From NCBI RefSeq assembly GCF_016734805.1, contig NZ_JAERQG010000001.1, forward strand, positions 1,364,001 through 1,428,000: a stretch of DNA of 64,000 bases, in the 5' to 3' direction. The notes below the pieces were generated by a model. The model worked only from the letters and a program-made list of their open reading frames with translations. It was not told where the DNA came from and did not search any database. Of the stretch, positions 45,760 to 55,393 are shown in pieces. The position numbers were made by a program, and so were the translations under genes. The stretch comes from Marivirga atlantica. Its GTDB lineage: Bacteria; Bacteroidota; Bacteroidia; Cytophagales; Cyclobacteriaceae. Every line of letters begins with the position of its first letter. The first letter of the stretch is position 1.

Positions 45760-46416
45760 ATGAAATTCTTTATCGACACCGCAAATCTTGATGAAATTAA
45801 AGAAGCTTACGATTTAGGCGTATTAGATGGTGTAACCACTAATCCTAGCCTAATGGCCAAAGAAGGCATTAAAGGAGATGATAATGTAAGAGCCCATTAT
45901 AAGGCTATCTGCGATATTGTTGATAATAACGTAAGTGCTGAGGTAATAGCTACAGATTATGAAGGCATCATTAAAGAAGGCAAAGAATTGGCCAAAATAG
46001 ATGATAAAATTGTGGTGAAAGTACCCATGATTAAAGATGGTGTTAAAGCTATTAAGCACTTTACTTCTGAAGGAATCAGAACTAACTGTACCTTGGTATT
46101 TTCGGCTGGTCAGGCGTTGCTAGCGGCTAAAGCGGGAGCTTCTTACGTGTCACCATTTATTGGTAGGTTAGATGACATCTCAATGGATGGCTTAACCCTT
46201 ATTGAAGATATAGTAGGCATCTACCAAAACTATTATTTTGAAACGGAAGTCTTAGCTGCCTCAGTGCGTCATTCAATGCACTTATTAGAGTGTGCTAACA
46301 TCGGTGCTGATGTGGTAACTTGTCCACTTAAAGTAATTACTTCCTTATTAAATCACCCATTAACTGATAAAGGATTAGCGCAATTCTTAGCCGATCATAA
46401 AAAAGTTAATAGTTGA
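45760..46416 (+). CDS. fsa: Fructose-6-phosphate aldolase / small transaldolase
   Basis: A 218-residue TIM-barrel enzyme of the FSA/TalC subfamily. Motifs are [24 protein letters not shown] and the Schiff-base Lys K87 in VVKVPM, then [14 protein letters not shown]. Short single-domain transaldolases like this act either as transaldolase (C3 unit transfer in the pentose phosphate pathway) or as fructose-6-phosphate aldolase; sequence inspection alone does not decide. ATG 45760 matches the family start; the open frame extends upstream to 45736 without family support. Confidence 0.94.
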   Translation: MKFFIDTANLDEIKEAYDLGVLDGVTTNPSLMAKEGIKGDDNVRAHYKAICDIVDNNVSAEVIATDYEGIIKEGKELAKIDDKIVVKVPMIKDGVKAIKHFTSEGIRTNCTLVFSAGQALLAAKAGASYVSPFIGRLDDISMDGLTLIEDIVGIYQNYYFETEVLAASVRHSMHLLECANIGADVVTCPLKVITSLLNHPLTDKGLAQFLADHKKVNS

Positions 46417-46489
46417 TTGACTGTATAATTGTATCAAGTATTAAGAGATATTTCTTAGTACTTGATACAAAAATCTTGATACTTCCACC

Positions 46490-46693
46490 ATGTATATCAT
46501 CAAAGTAAAAGGCAAGGCAAAAATTCCTGATTATATTCAGCTGCGCGATGAAGATTTTGTGCTCATTGCCTATTTCAGAGCAGACAGGCCGCTTAAGAAC
46601 ATGGAAAAATATGGTTTGGAGGGCAAGGAAGAAGCACTTCAGGCAGTTATTGAGCGTTTGTCTTTTGGTAAAATTGAAAAACTAGATATTTAA
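46490..46693 (+). CDS. Small conserved hypothetical protein upstream of ftsE
   Basis: A 67-residue soluble protein (MYIIKVKGKAKIPDYIQL...). I do not recognise a named domain, but alternating strand and helix character and its place directly before ftsE (5-bp gap), with clean codon use, make it a real gene. Function unknown. Confidence 0.75.
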   Translation: MYIIKVKGKAKIPDYIQLRDEDFVLIAYFRADRPLKNMEKYGLEGKEEALQAVIERLSFGKIEKLDI

Positions 46694-46698
46694 TAAAT

Positions 46699-47409
46699 AT
46701 GTCCTTTTCCAACGATCCTGTAGTTAGAGTAGAAAATGCCACCATCTTTCAGGAAGATAAAGCTGTACTCAGCGATATTTCATTGACGGTAGGAAAAGGA
46801 GAGTTTGTGTACTTGATAGGCCGAACAGGAAGCGGAAAATCATCCTTATTAAAAACCCTGTATGCTGACCTTCCATTAAGACTTGGTCAGATGGAAACTG
46901 CTGGTTTTAAAATTAACGGCATCTCCTCAAAAAAAATAAGCCAGCTCCGTAGAAAAATAGGGATCATCTTCCAAGATTTTGAGTTGTTACCTGATAGAAC
47001 CGTAGCCGAAAATCTCCAATTTGTGATGCGTGCTACCGGCTGGAAAGACCGCTCTAAAATGAAGAAGCGTATGGCCGATGTGCTGATGCAAGTAGGTTTG
47101 GGCTCCATTGACAATAAAATGCCTTATCAACTTTCAGGAGGGGAACAGCAGCGTGTAGTAATTGCCAGGGCCTTGTTAAATGAACCTGTATTATTAATTG
47201 CAGATGAGCCAACTGGTAACCTTGATCCGGAAGTTTCTGATGGTGTTTTTAAATTATTTACTGATATCAATAAAAGTGGCACTGCCGTACTCATGGGTAC
47301 GCACGATCACAGTTTTATAGAAAAGCACCCTGCCAGGGTGTTAAAATGTTTCCAAGGTAAACTTCTTGATTCTCAGAAGGAAGAGTTTGATCTGAGGAGT
47401 AATTATTAG
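46699..47409 (+). CDS. ftsE: FtsE-type ABC transporter ATPase
   Basis: A 236-residue ATPase with Walker A GRTGSGKSS (about 37-45), Q-loop IFQDFELLPDRTV, signature LSGGEQQRV, Walker B LLIADEPTGNLD and H-loop GTHDH. The FELLPDRTV segment after the Q-loop is typical of FtsE, the partner of FtsX that controls peptidoglycan hydrolases at the divisome. ftsX is not adjacent; in many Bacteroidota the two genes are apart. It could alternatively be a LolD-like ATPase, which I consider less likely. Confidence 0.9.
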   Translation: MSFSNDPVVRVENATIFQEDKAVLSDISLTVGKGEFVYLIGRTGSGKSSLLKTLYADLPLRLGQMETAGFKINGISSKKISQLRRKIGIIFQDFELLPDRTVAENLQFVMRATGWKDRSKMKKRMADVLMQVGLGSIDNKMPYQLSGGEQQRVVIARALLNEPVLLIADEPTGNLDPEVSDGVFKLFTDINKSGTAVLMGTHDHSFIEKHPARVLKCFQGKLLDSQKEEFDLRSNY

Positions 47410-47471
47410 CGTAATTCCAACGGATCGATTTTCGGGTGTGTCTGTATCAAGCAAACTATAAAAGCTTAAAA

Positions 47472-47945
47472 ATGAAAAACACCCTTAAAATTACTGCATT
47501 ATTTTTAATCTTGGTACTACAAACTTCTTGCTCTTTTTTCGGGGAGGAAAACTGTGATGATATAGCATGCTTTACTCCGCCAAATCCTATCTACTTTCAG
47601 CTGTATAGTAATCAGTCAGATTTTATAGCTTCAGATACTTTTCAATTAAGTAAACTCAAAGTTTCTCCGTTATCCTCAGATGAAAGACTTACTCTTGATA
47701 CTTTGGTTATTGAGGGGAATTATTATTTAAGGGCTGAAGAAATAGGGTGGCAACAAGGCTTACATAATTATGGATTCATGTATGGCGATGAGGATTTGTT
47801 CACTTTTTCTATTGATTCTAATCAAATATCAGAGGACTGTTGCGCCTATACTGAGTATAATGAAATATTAATTACAGGTGCCGATTATGAGGAGCTCGAT
47901 TCTGATATTATTGACTTGGTTTACAAGGTCTATTTAAACCTTTAA
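47472..47945 (+). CDS. Hypothetical lipoprotein
   Basis: About 157 residues from ATG 47472. Signal peptide with lipobox QTSC (Cys at about 20) followed by an acidic, Cys-containing region (ENCDDIACFTPPNP) and a CCAY motif further on. No family recognised. The frame is open to 47436, but MKNTLKITALF is a better lipoprotein start. Probably surface or periplasmic; function unknown. Confidence 0.7.
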   Translation: MKNTLKITALFLILVLQTSCSFFGEENCDDIACFTPPNPIYFQLYSNQSDFIASDTFQLSKLKVSPLSSDERLTLDTLVIEGNYYLRAEEIGWQQGLHNYGFMYGDEDLFTFSIDSNQISEDCCAYTEYNEILITGADYEELDSDIIDLVYKVYLNL

Positions 47946-47988
47946 TCACAATGAGCTATCTGCATCAGAATGTTACTTCCTTATTACT

Positions 47989-48372
47989 ATGAATAAACCT
48001 GATTATCGACCTCAAATACCAAAAGCCAAGGTGACAGGTGAAACTTTGGCAGAGGAAGAGTTTCAGAATGTCTCATTAAGACCTATTATCAAACAAGTTC
48101 ACGAAGTGCTCATAATGCATTTTTGCGCCCATTTAAAGGCAAAGCAAAATACTTATTTCAAACTATCAGATATAGATAAAAGTAAATATGTTATTAAAAT
48201 ATTTGAGTCTGATAGTGCTTATAAAAAGGAGTTGAGAGGAATTATTATTGGTCATTTTACGGCTGATGAATTTAATAGATACCTCAGCTTTAAGCCGGAA
48301 GTTCATAGGAGGATAAATAAGATAGTTCTTGAACGTTTGTTAAGTTCACAAAATGAATTTAACATGCAATGA
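47989..48372 (+). CDS. Conserved hypothetical protein
   Basis: A 127-residue soluble, mostly helical protein (MNKPDYRPQIPKAK start). It has no recognisable domain. Its stop overlaps the start of the DUF2279 gene (ATGA at 48369-48372), so the two are translationally coupled. Function unknown. Confidence 0.7.
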   Translation: MNKPDYRPQIPKAKVTGETLAEEEFQNVSLRPIIKQVHEVLIMHFCAHLKAKQNTYFKLSDIDKSKYVIKIFESDSAYKKELRGIIIGHFTADEFNRYLSFKPEVHRRINKIVLERLLSSQNEFNMQ

Positions 48373-49274
48373 AGAGCGTCTTTGTACTTCTTTTTCTTAG
48401 TATTAGTTTTCTTGGTAAAGCTCAAATAGGTCATGAAAACTCCCATCCTGACACGCTTAACAAAGTTGCTTTAAGGAAGGTGATTCTAACCGAATCAGTT
48501 TCTTATGCAGCTGGCTTATCTTTCTTGCATTTTATCTGGTATAAAGATACTGACAGGGTACCCTTTCATTATTATGATGATAGTAAAGGGTATTTGCAAC
48601 TAGATAAAGGCGGACATGCTTTTACGGCTTACAGAGAAAGCGCTGCTGCCTACAGGGCACTTCGGTCTTCTGGTGTCTCTAAAAAGAAGGCTTTACTTTT
48701 TGGTGGACCGATGGGATTAGTATTTCAAACACCTATCGAAATTTTTGATGGTTTGTATGAAGGTTGGGGTTTTTCATGGTCTGACATGATCGCTAATACT
48801 TTTGGTTCGGCTCTTTTTATGGCGCAGGAAGTTGCTTTTGATCAGCAAATTTTATTGATGAAGTTCTCCTATAGTCCTAGTCCTTATGCTGCTTACTATC
48901 CTCCTTTGGGCGATACACCTGTCGAACAATTCTTTTATGATTATAATGGTCATACTTATTGGTTGTCAGCCAATATCAATAGTATAGTCGAAAATAGTTG
49001 GGTTCCTGATTGGCTAAATGTAGCTGTAGGTTACAGTGGAAATGGAATGTTGAAAGAGTTTGAAAATCCTAGTACCTACAGAGGTGAAGCATTGCCAGAA
49101 TTTATACGCCATAGGCAGTGTATATTATCTCTTGATATAGATTTTTCTAGAATACATACTGATAGAAAATGGCTCAAAATGATCTTGAGAGCCGCCAACC
49201 TTATTAAAGTACCATTTCCAGCTCTTGAGTATAACAAAGTAGAAGGCTTTGTTTTTAGGTCTTTGTATTTCTGA
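48369..49274 (+). CDS. DUF2279-domain exported protein
   Basis: A 301-residue protein with signal peptide (about 1-18, GKAQ). The DUF2279 core spans about 38-165: DKGGHAFTAYRESAAAYRALR (core residues DKGGHA), GGPMGLVFQTPIEIFDG and GWGFSWSDMIANTFGS, with conserved His, Glu and Asp residues and amphipathic helices suggesting membrane contact. The last third is strand-rich. Related YfiM proteins are uncharacterised lipoproteins. Coupled to the upstream small gene by ATGA. Confidence 0.85.
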   Translation: MKSVFVLLFLSISFLGKAQIGHENSHPDTLNKVALRKVILTESVSYAAGLSFLHFIWYKDTDRVPFHYYDDSKGYLQLDKGGHAFTAYRESAAAYRALRSSGVSKKKALLFGGPMGLVFQTPIEIFDGLYEGWGFSWSDMIANTFGSALFMAQEVAFDQQILLMKFSYSPSPYAAYYPPLGDTPVEQFFYDYNGHTYWLSANINSIVENSWVPDWLNVAVGYSGNGMLKEFENPSTYRGEALPEFIRHRQCILSLDIDFSRIHTDRKWLKMILRAANLIKVPFPALEYNKVEGFVFRSLYF

Positions 49275-49300
49275 TTACTTTGTCTGGGTAGATTTTAACA

Positions 49301-49330
49301 TTGCTATTTCAAATCTTCTCCTTACCTTTG
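49301..49330 (+). promoter_or_regulatory. Promoter of the cobalamin-uptake unit
   Basis: TTG (49301-49303), 19 bases, then TACCTTTG (49323-49330): a full match to the Bacteroidota housekeeping promoter, placed just before the riboswitch. Confidence 0.75.
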
Positions 49331-49336
49331 TTATGA

Positions 49337-49553
49337 ATTATGGTTACGGACGAGGCATGAGCCTGTCTGTATTAAAAGGGAATCTGGTGATTAGCCGTTA
49401 AAACTAAAATTCCAGAACTGTCCCCGCAACTGTAAGTCCCTATTGCTTGATGTAAAGCAGTAGTTTTTGCAACCTCTTTGCCACTGTACTGGTGTAGCAA
49501 TCAGCATGGGAAGGCCGCAAAATCAGGACAAGTCAGGAGACCTGCCACAATTC
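49337..49553 (+). ncRNA. Cobalamin (B12) riboswitch
   Basis: The order of conserved blocks is that of the adenosylcobalamin riboswitch: GGTTACGGACGAGGCATGAGCC start, AAGGGAATCTGGTG, ATTCCAGAACTGTCCCCGCAACTGTAA (core residues CCCCGCAACTGTAA), then GGAAGGCCGCAA and the B12 box AAGTCAGGAGACCTGCC at about 49530-49546. It lies about 100 bases before the BtuB-like receptor ATG and would repress it when B12 is plentiful. Confidence 0.96.
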
Positions 49554-49654
49554 TTAAGTATTTCGACTTTCGGGTGAAAGGTCAGGAATGTACGAAGCTA
49601 TATTTATATCTTTTTACATCTGATTTTTACCGCAGTCGCATTAAAAATTAATGC

Positions 49655-51547
49655 ATGCGCGTATTTTTGATAATCATATTGTTTGCAACAGCTAATTTGG
49701 CTTTGGGGCAGGATCAAATGCAGGATTCCCTGCTGCGGCTAGATGAGGTTGCTGTATACGGAAGTAATGCTCAGCTCAATCTGGTGGGGAGTAGGGTAAT
49801 TGTTCCGGATGAAAACTTAGTTGCTTTTAACAAACAAGCATCGCTAACTGGATTTCTCAATTCACAGTCGAGTACCTATCTGAAATCTTATGGCAACAAC
49901 ATGCTAAGTACCATCTCTTTTAGAGGTACTAATGCCAGCCAAACATCTGTTTTATGGAATAATTTCAGCATAAATAATTATACTTTAGGTCAAACCGATT
50001 TCTCTACGGTTCCGCTTTCTGTTACAGACGAAGTTACCTTAATTCCTGGAGGAGGCAGTTCTTTTGGTGGAAGTGGAGCAATAGGTGGTACAGTTGCACT
50101 TGCAAACCCCTTATCTTATCGTAAAAATATGACTGCTGAAATCCAGCAGTCAGTAGGTAGTTTTAATACATACAGAACTTTAGGCTCATTTGAGAAGTCC
50201 ACCGAAAAATTATCTTACAAAATAAATGCGTACTACAATGTTTCTGAAAATGACTTCCTAATACCAGAAAGAAATTTGAGACAAGAGCATGCAGCATACC
50301 AAAGTTATGGGGCACTCACAGCTTTAGGTTATAAATTAACTGATGATCAGAAGCTGGAGTTTAGTCTTTGGTATAATGATAACTACAGGGAGATACAACC
50401 AACTTTAAGTGGAGGAAGCAATAATAGTGATCAGCAAGATGAAAATTTAAGAACTTCAATCCAATATCAATTGCAATCACGATTCTTTCAACTTCATTCC
50501 GGTATTGGCTATTTCAACGATAAATTGGATTACAAAGATGGATTGGCACGGTCCCTATACATTGTGAATAGGATAGAGGGTTTCTCAAAAATTACGACAT
50601 CATTGGCAAAAAATCATATTGTTGAAGCAGAGTTAAGAGGGAATGTTATTTCCGCTCAAAACCCTGGATATGAGCAAGAGCAGGCTTTTGAAGAGCGCTA
50701 CAGCATTATGGTTCAATCAAGAGGTGAGCTTTTTCAAAAAATCAATTATGCTGCTCATATTAAACAACAATATATATCTGACTCGCCTGAAAGTCCACTA
50801 TCTCCATACTTGGGCTTAGCTTACCAACTTTTCCAGCGTTCAAGGCATAAGTTGAAGTTAAAAGTCAGCAGTTCTGTTAATTACCGAATTCCTACACTTA
50901 ACGATCGTTTTTGGCAAAATGCTGGCGATCCTGAATTGAAAACCGAACGTGGCTTCAATAATGAATTAGGACTAGAGTTAAATAGTGGTATTAGCAACCT
51001 TCAGAACAATTTTAGTGTAACAACTTATCGTAACCTAATCAGTGATTATATACAATGGAAGCCCACTAATATGGGTAATAGCAGGCCTGAAAACGTAAAG
51101 ACAGTTGAAATTTTGGGTTTAGAGTTAAATAATCAAACGAGCTTTAGGGTTAATGAGCTGAAATTAGGATTAGATCTTGCCTACAGCTTCACAAATTCTA
51201 CCGTTTTAGAAGCGGAAAGAGAAATTGAAATTGGTAAACACCTCGTTTATGTGCCATCTCACAAGGCAAATGTGTCATTATTTACAACTTACAAAGTGTG
51301 GCGTTTGAGCTATTTGGCTAATTATACTGGTAAGGTTTATACCTCTCAGGTTAATACAGAAGTTTATGCGCTGCCGCAATTTATTTTGCATGATGTAGGT
51401 TTTCAGTACGCATTACCCTCTGGTATAACTTGTGGATTCAGAATTAGAAATGCCCTAAATACAAATTATCAGACTTACGCGGGTTATGCCATGCCGGGTA
51501 GAAATTACGAATTAACACTTAATTATAATTTTAAATCAAATAACTAA
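49655..51547 (+). CDS. btuB: BtuB-like TonB-dependent cobalamin receptor
   Basis: A 630-residue outer-membrane receptor: signal peptide about 1-18, a plug domain (about 25-145, with STISFRGTNASQTSVLWNNF, core residues SFRGTNASQT, and GGGSSFGGSGAIGGTVAL), then a barrel ending in an aromatic strand. A TonB-box-like segment LRLDEVAVYG follows the signal. Placement directly after the B12 riboswitch identifies the substrate as a cobamide. The gene starts at ATG 49655 and abuts the next gene without a gap. Confidence 0.93.
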   Translation: MRVFLIIILFATANLALGQDQMQDSLLRLDEVAVYGSNAQLNLVGSRVIVPDENLVAFNKQASLTGFLNSQSSTYLKSYGNNMLSTISFRGTNASQTSVLWNNFSINNYTLGQTDFSTVPLSVTDEVTLIPGGGSSFGGSGAIGGTVALANPLSYRKNMTAEIQQSVGSFNTYRTLGSFEKSTEKLSYKINAYYNVSENDFLIPERNLRQEHAAYQSYGALTALGYKLTDDQKLEFSLWYNDNYREIQPTLSGGSNNSDQQDENLRTSIQYQLQSRFFQLHSGIGYFNDKLDYKDGLARSLYIVNRIEGFSKITTSLAKNHIVEAELRGNVISAQNPGYEQEQAFEERYSIMVQSRGELFQKINYAAHIKQQYISDSPESPLSPYLGLAYQLFQRSRHKLKLKVSSSVNYRIPTLNDRFWQNAGDPELKTERGFNNELGLELNSGISNLQNNFSVTTYRNLISDYIQWKPTNMGNSRPENVKTVEILGLELNNQTSFRVNELKLGLDLAYSFTNSTVLEAEREIEIGKHLVYVPSHKANVSLFTTYKVWRLSYLANYTGKVYTSQVNTEVYALPQFILHDVGFQYALPSGITCGFRIRNALNTNYQTYAGYAMPGRNYELTLNYNFKSNN

Positions 51548-52564
51548 ATGAAAAAGCAACTATTACTTTTTTTATCGATTATCACTTTTGCCTGTTCAGA
51601 GAACGATGAGCCTCAGGTGCAGTCATCCGGTAATGTATTTATTATTAATGAGGGGAGTTTTGGTGCATCCAATGCAAGTATAGATATATATAACACTACT
51701 GATACCACTTATCAATTAGCGGCTTATAAGAACACTAATGGCGACTTTATTGGTGATGTAATTCAGGATGTAGAAATAGATAATAACATTGCCTATGCTG
51801 TATTAAATGGGAGCAATAGGGTAGTATCATTTTCACTTGCTGATTTAAAAACAATTGATGCCCTTCAGGCAAGTGTAATAGATAAGCCGCGTTACATGAC
51901 CATAGATGGAAATAAAGCATATCTTACCGTTTGGGGTCCTTATGGCGAGAACTATTCATTAACAGATAGTAAGATTGTTGTTATCGATTTAACAACTTTT
52001 GAAATCGAATCTACTATAGCCACAGAGCCTGGTGTAGAACAAATACTTGAGCATTCCGGTAAACTTTATGTCTCAAGAAATTACTACGGAGCATATAATA
52101 ATTTGACAATTATTGATATCGCTTCAGAAACCATCCTGGCAGATTTAAGAATAGCCACTGGACCTGATGAAATATTTGTTGATAACCAGAACCGAGTATG
52201 GGTTGCCTGCTCTTCAGGTGCACTTGTTGAAATAGATACCAATACAGATAACGTTTCACAGACTATTAACCTTAATGGAGAAATCCTCTCTGATGTAGAG
52301 TTTTTTGAAGGTAAGGTATATTATTATCAGGGTAATGCTGTAAAGGCGGTTGACTTAAACTCTCCTAAGGATGAAACAATAATTGACAATGTTGAGCTGG
52401 GATTACCTTACGCATTTTCTATTAATCCGGATAATGGAGATATATATTTAGGTGATGGGGTAGCGTATGGCAGTGAAGGAGAGTTTATTCATTACACAAG
52501 TGATGGAGAATTTGTAGCAGTTTTTACCTCAGGTATTTTACCAACACAATTCATATTTAGATAA
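51548..52564 (+). CDS. Beta-propeller lipoprotein, BtuG-like cobalamin-binding candidate
   Basis: A 338-residue lipoprotein (lipobox FAC at about 14-16) made of repeated beta-propeller blades of the YncE/DUF5074 type: FIINEGSFGASNASIDIYN, VYVS/KLYVSRNYYG and DNQNRVWVACSSGALVEID. Surface lipoprotein BtuG of Bacteroides is a propeller of this kind that binds B12 very tightly and hands it to BtuB. Position immediately after the riboswitch-controlled receptor supports the same role here; binding residues were not checked. Stop overlaps the next start (TAATG). Confidence 0.82.
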   Translation: MKKQLLLFLSIITFACSENDEPQVQSSGNVFIINEGSFGASNASIDIYNTTDTTYQLAAYKNTNGDFIGDVIQDVEIDNNIAYAVLNGSNRVVSFSLADLKTIDALQASVIDKPRYMTIDGNKAYLTVWGPYGENYSLTDSKIVVIDLTTFEIESTIATEPGVEQILEHSGKLYVSRNYYGAYNNLTIIDIASETILADLRIATGPDEIFVDNQNRVWVACSSGALVEIDTNTDNVSQTINLNGEILSDVEFFEGKVYYYQGNAVKAVDLNSPKDETIIDNVELGLPYAFSINPDNGDIYLGDGVAYGSEGEFIHYTSDGEFVAVFTSGILPTQFIFR

Positions 52565-52944
52565 TGGATTTAGAAAAGCAAAATGCCGCAATTACCAAAG
52601 TAACAAAGGCGGTTTTCCCGAATACGACTAATCATTATGATACCCTTTTTGGAGGTACTGCTCTGAATTGGATGGATGAAGTAGCTTTTATTACGGCTAC
52701 CCGTTATTCAAGACAGAAGATGGTAACGGTAAGCAGTGATAAAATCGATTTTAATAAAGCTATTCCGGCAGGTACCATTGTTGAATTGATTGGTTCAGTT
52801 CAAAAGGTCGGTAGAACAAGTATGGAAGTTTTGGTAGAGGTTTTCACCGAAGAGATGTATTCTGAGAACAGAGAAAAATCCATTTCAGGCCTCTTTACTA
52901 TGGTGGCTATCGATGAAGAGAAAAAGCCTATTGCAATAAGATGA
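52564..52944 (+). CDS. Acyl-CoA thioesterase (hotdog fold)
   Basis: A 126-residue single hotdog domain with NHYDTLFGGTALNWMDEVAFITATRYSR (core residues LFGGTALNWMDE), KIDFNKAIPAGTIVELIG and VEVFTEEMY. It resembles the ACOT-type enzyme at 40992 but lacks the C-terminal extension. It begins in the stop codon of the BtuG-like gene and ends overlapping the DUF5522 gene (ATGA), so it is probably transcribed with the B12 unit. The reason for this linkage is unknown. Confidence 0.88.
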   Translation: MDLEKQNAAITKVTKAVFPNTTNHYDTLFGGTALNWMDEVAFITATRYSRQKMVTVSSDKIDFNKAIPAGTIVELIGSVQKVGRTSMEVLVEVFTEEMYSENREKSISGLFTMVAIDEEKKPIAIR

Positions 52945-53105
52945 GTAATAAAAAGGACAGTATTAATTTAGAGGCAAAAGATTTCTATTTTGAAAATGGA
53001 TTAATGGTCTTTACAGCTCAATATCATTTAAAGCGCGGGTTTTGCTGTGGAAATAAATGCCGACATTGTCCTTATCAACATAAAAATGTGAGAGATAAGA
53101 ATTAA
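52941..53105 (+). CDS. DUF5522-family small cysteine-rich protein
   Basis: A 54-residue protein overlapping the thioesterase stop by 4 bp (ATGA). The sequence has NGLMVFTAQYHLKRGFCCG followed by NKCRHCPY, the DUF5522 signature with four Cys that could bind a metal. It is short, but the motif and translational coupling make it a convincing gene. Function unknown. Confidence 0.88.
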   Translation: MSNKKDSINLEAKDFYFENGLMVFTAQYHLKRGFCCGNKCRHCPYQHKNVRDKN

Positions 53106-53125
53106 GTAAATAGTTGCTGACAAAA

Positions 53126-53157
53126 AAATAGCCCGATAGAAGTTATCGGGCTATTTT
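53126..53157. terminator. Terminator of the cobalamin-uptake unit
   Basis: AAATAGCCCGATA / TATCGGGCTATTT 13-bp stem with a five-base loop and T tract; also usable by the convergent gene. Confidence 0.93.
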
Positions 53158-53180
53158 AAAATGTCTTCAAATTGATGTTT

Positions 53181-55391
53181 CTACTCTTTAACCACTCTTT
53201 TTACAGCTTTACGTCCTTCGATGTCAGTAAATACGAGCAGGTAGAGCCCTTCTTTCCAATGAGCTGTGCTGATTGATGTTCTATTTGCAGCTTTAATTTG
53301 TTCTATTTTAGCTCCGGCAGCATTATATATTTCGATTAAATTAAGTTCATAAGAATTATCCAGTGCTTCAATTTTTAATTCAGTATTAAACGGATTTGGG
53401 AATACTTTCAGGTTCTGCTCAAGTATATTTTTAGAGCTAAGAATTAAGTCTAAATCCAATACTTCAGTATAGATAGAGTCGCCACAAGTGTTCGAAGTCG
53501 TTAATTTAACTTCATATTGACCATTAGATGAGTAAGTGTGAATAGGATTCTCTTCTATAGACGTATTTCCATCACCAAAGTCCCAAAGGATTGAATTAGC
53601 GTTTTGTACATCTGAAATAAAACTAAAGGTAATGCTCTCATCTTCTTCTTGAATAACAGCATACGAAAAATGCGAAACGGGTTTAGTTATTGTGATTTCT
53701 TTAGATAAACTTGTATTACCACATGCGCTTGATGCTGTTAGAGTAATAGTATAACTTCCACATTCTGCATAAGAATGACTAGTAGAATTTTCTGAAGATA
53801 AAGCAGATTCATCCCCAAAATCCCATTCAAAGCTTTGTGCTCCTGTTGAATTGTTCGTTAGAGTTACAGTATTGCCCATCAATGAGATGTCAAAGTCTGC
53901 AATAGGTGGTGACTGATACCCGTTTGATGCATAACTGTAAACGATTTCACCTGTTGATATCGTGACTTTGCATCTGTACTCACTTCCATTCAGATTATCT
54001 GATTCATTTGTAATTGTTAACTCGTCTGAATTGACACCATCATAAGTGTTATTGTCTTGGATATCGTTAAAATGTGCGCCATCAAATAACTGCCATTGGT
54101 ATTCCGAAACTTCAAATTGATCATCCGTATTAACATTAAGTGTAGTAGGATTTTCACAACTTACGAATTCAGGATGACTAGTTATTACATCTTTGATGTT
54201 TGGTTTTACAGCGAAAAAACCATTATCAATATCAGAAATTATTAATATGCCACTTTCGAAAAACGGATAATTGCTCCAACTCCCATTAAAGCTAGTGTTG
54301 TCTCCTTGCGGGAATGTGTCAAAATAACCCAGCTCTCTAATATTGGTTGAACCTACTTTTTTAGCATCTAACATTACTACACCATTTTGATAGTTAGACT
54401 GAAAAATTACATTATCATGCACGTATAAGTTGTGGTCAATAGCTACTCTATCAGAAAAATACTCTCTAATTAAAGTCGGGTTATCTAAATCCTGAATATC
54501 CCATATTAAGGTTCTGGTATTGTCTACCAAACCGTTTATTTCATCTAGTTCATCATTAGAAATTAAATATCTATGATCTTCCGTAACCCAGCTTTGATGT
54601 GTGTAAGCTGAAGCACTATAGCCTTCCTTACTAATTAAACTTGTATTAGAAGGATCACTTACATCAGCAATAGTAATGGTATTTTCATTTGAATTAAAGG
54701 CGATCTGTTTACCAACATAAGTTTGATCAGGGCCGCTGTAGGTAACCACTTGTGCATCATGCGTGTATCCATCAGCATCAAAACATCCAGCATAGGTGGG
54801 ATTAAGTGGATTCGATATATTAACTATGTGAAGACCACCTTCTCCGCAACCATTAGAAGCTCCCCGTGCTCCAACAATATAAGCAAGACCTTTACTAGGG
54901 TTAATTACTACATTATGAGCACTTGATACCCCTGTATAACGCGCGTCAGCCACAAAATTCTGGGGAGGATTGGTGACATTGCGTAATTTAGAAAGGTCAA
55001 ATACTTGCATGCCATGACCAGAGTTGTTGTCAGCTACAATAAATGCAAAATTATTATACACCTTTACATCTCTCCATGCGCTCGACTTATTGTTGTGTGA
55101 TGGAAGTCTACCTACTATTGTGGGATTTGCGGGATCACTAAGTTCAATAAACACAGTGCCATTTGTTTGTGCCATTAAAGCATACTCAATACCCGATTGA
55201 GGATCAGTCCAGCCCCATATGTCCGAACCTTCTACTCCACTAGTACCTGCTAAAGTAGCATTATCAATATGGGAATAAAAGTCTACCTGATTACAAGGAT
55301 ATCCTCCCGCACTTCCATTTTCACATGGTGTTTGTGAATATGCTATGGTCAATGAAAAAGATAAAAGAAGAGTGAAGATCAGTTTATTCAT
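53181..55391 (-). CDS. Choice-of-anchor B protein with PKD domains and T9SS type A sorting tail
   Basis: A 736-residue secreted protein: signal peptide about 1-20; LVIVD/choice-of-anchor B propeller (about 30-390), with YALMAQTNGTVFIELSDP and GYTHDAQVVTYSG blocks; an Ig-like segment; two PKD domains (about 495-570 and 575-645) with FEWDFGDESALSSENS- and ILWDFGDGNTSIEENP-type cores; and a C-terminal type A T9SS sorting domain (about 660-736) starting KVFPNPFNTEL. It should be exported by the T9SS and attached to the surface or released. Function unknown. Confidence 0.93.
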   Translation of the reverse strand: MNKLIFTLLLSFSLTIAYSQTPCENGSAGGYPCNQVDFYSHIDNATLAGTSGVEGSDIWGWTDPQSGIEYALMAQTNGTVFIELSDPANPTIVGRLPSHNNKSSAWRDVKVYNNFAFIVADNNSGHGMQVFDLSKLRNVTNPPQNFVADARYTGVSSAHNVVINPSKGLAYIVGARGASNGCGEGGLHIVNISNPLNPTYAGCFDADGYTHDAQVVTYSGPDQTYVGKQIAFNSNENTITIADVSDPSNTSLISKEGYSASAYTHQSWVTEDHRYLISNDELDEINGLVDNTRTLIWDIQDLDNPTLIREYFSDRVAIDHNLYVHDNVIFQSNYQNGVVMLDAKKVGSTNIRELGYFDTFPQGDNTSFNGSWSNYPFFESGILIISDIDNGFFAVKPNIKDVITSHPEFVSCENPTTLNVNTDDQFEVSEYQWQLFDGAHFNDIQDNNTYDGVNSDELTITNESDNLNGSEYRCKVTISTGEIVYSYASNGYQSPPIADFDISLMGNTVTLTNNSTGAQSFEWDFGDESALSSENSTSHSYAECGSYTITLTASSACGNTSLSKEITITKPVSHFSYAVIQEEDESITFSFISDVQNANSILWDFGDGNTSIEENPIHTYSSNGQYEVKLTTSNTCGDSIYTEVLDLDLILSSKNILEQNLKVFPNPFNTELKIEALDNSYELNLIEIYNAAGAKIEQIKAANRTSISTAHWKEGLYLLVFTDIEGRKAVKRVVKE

Positions 55392-55393
55392 TT

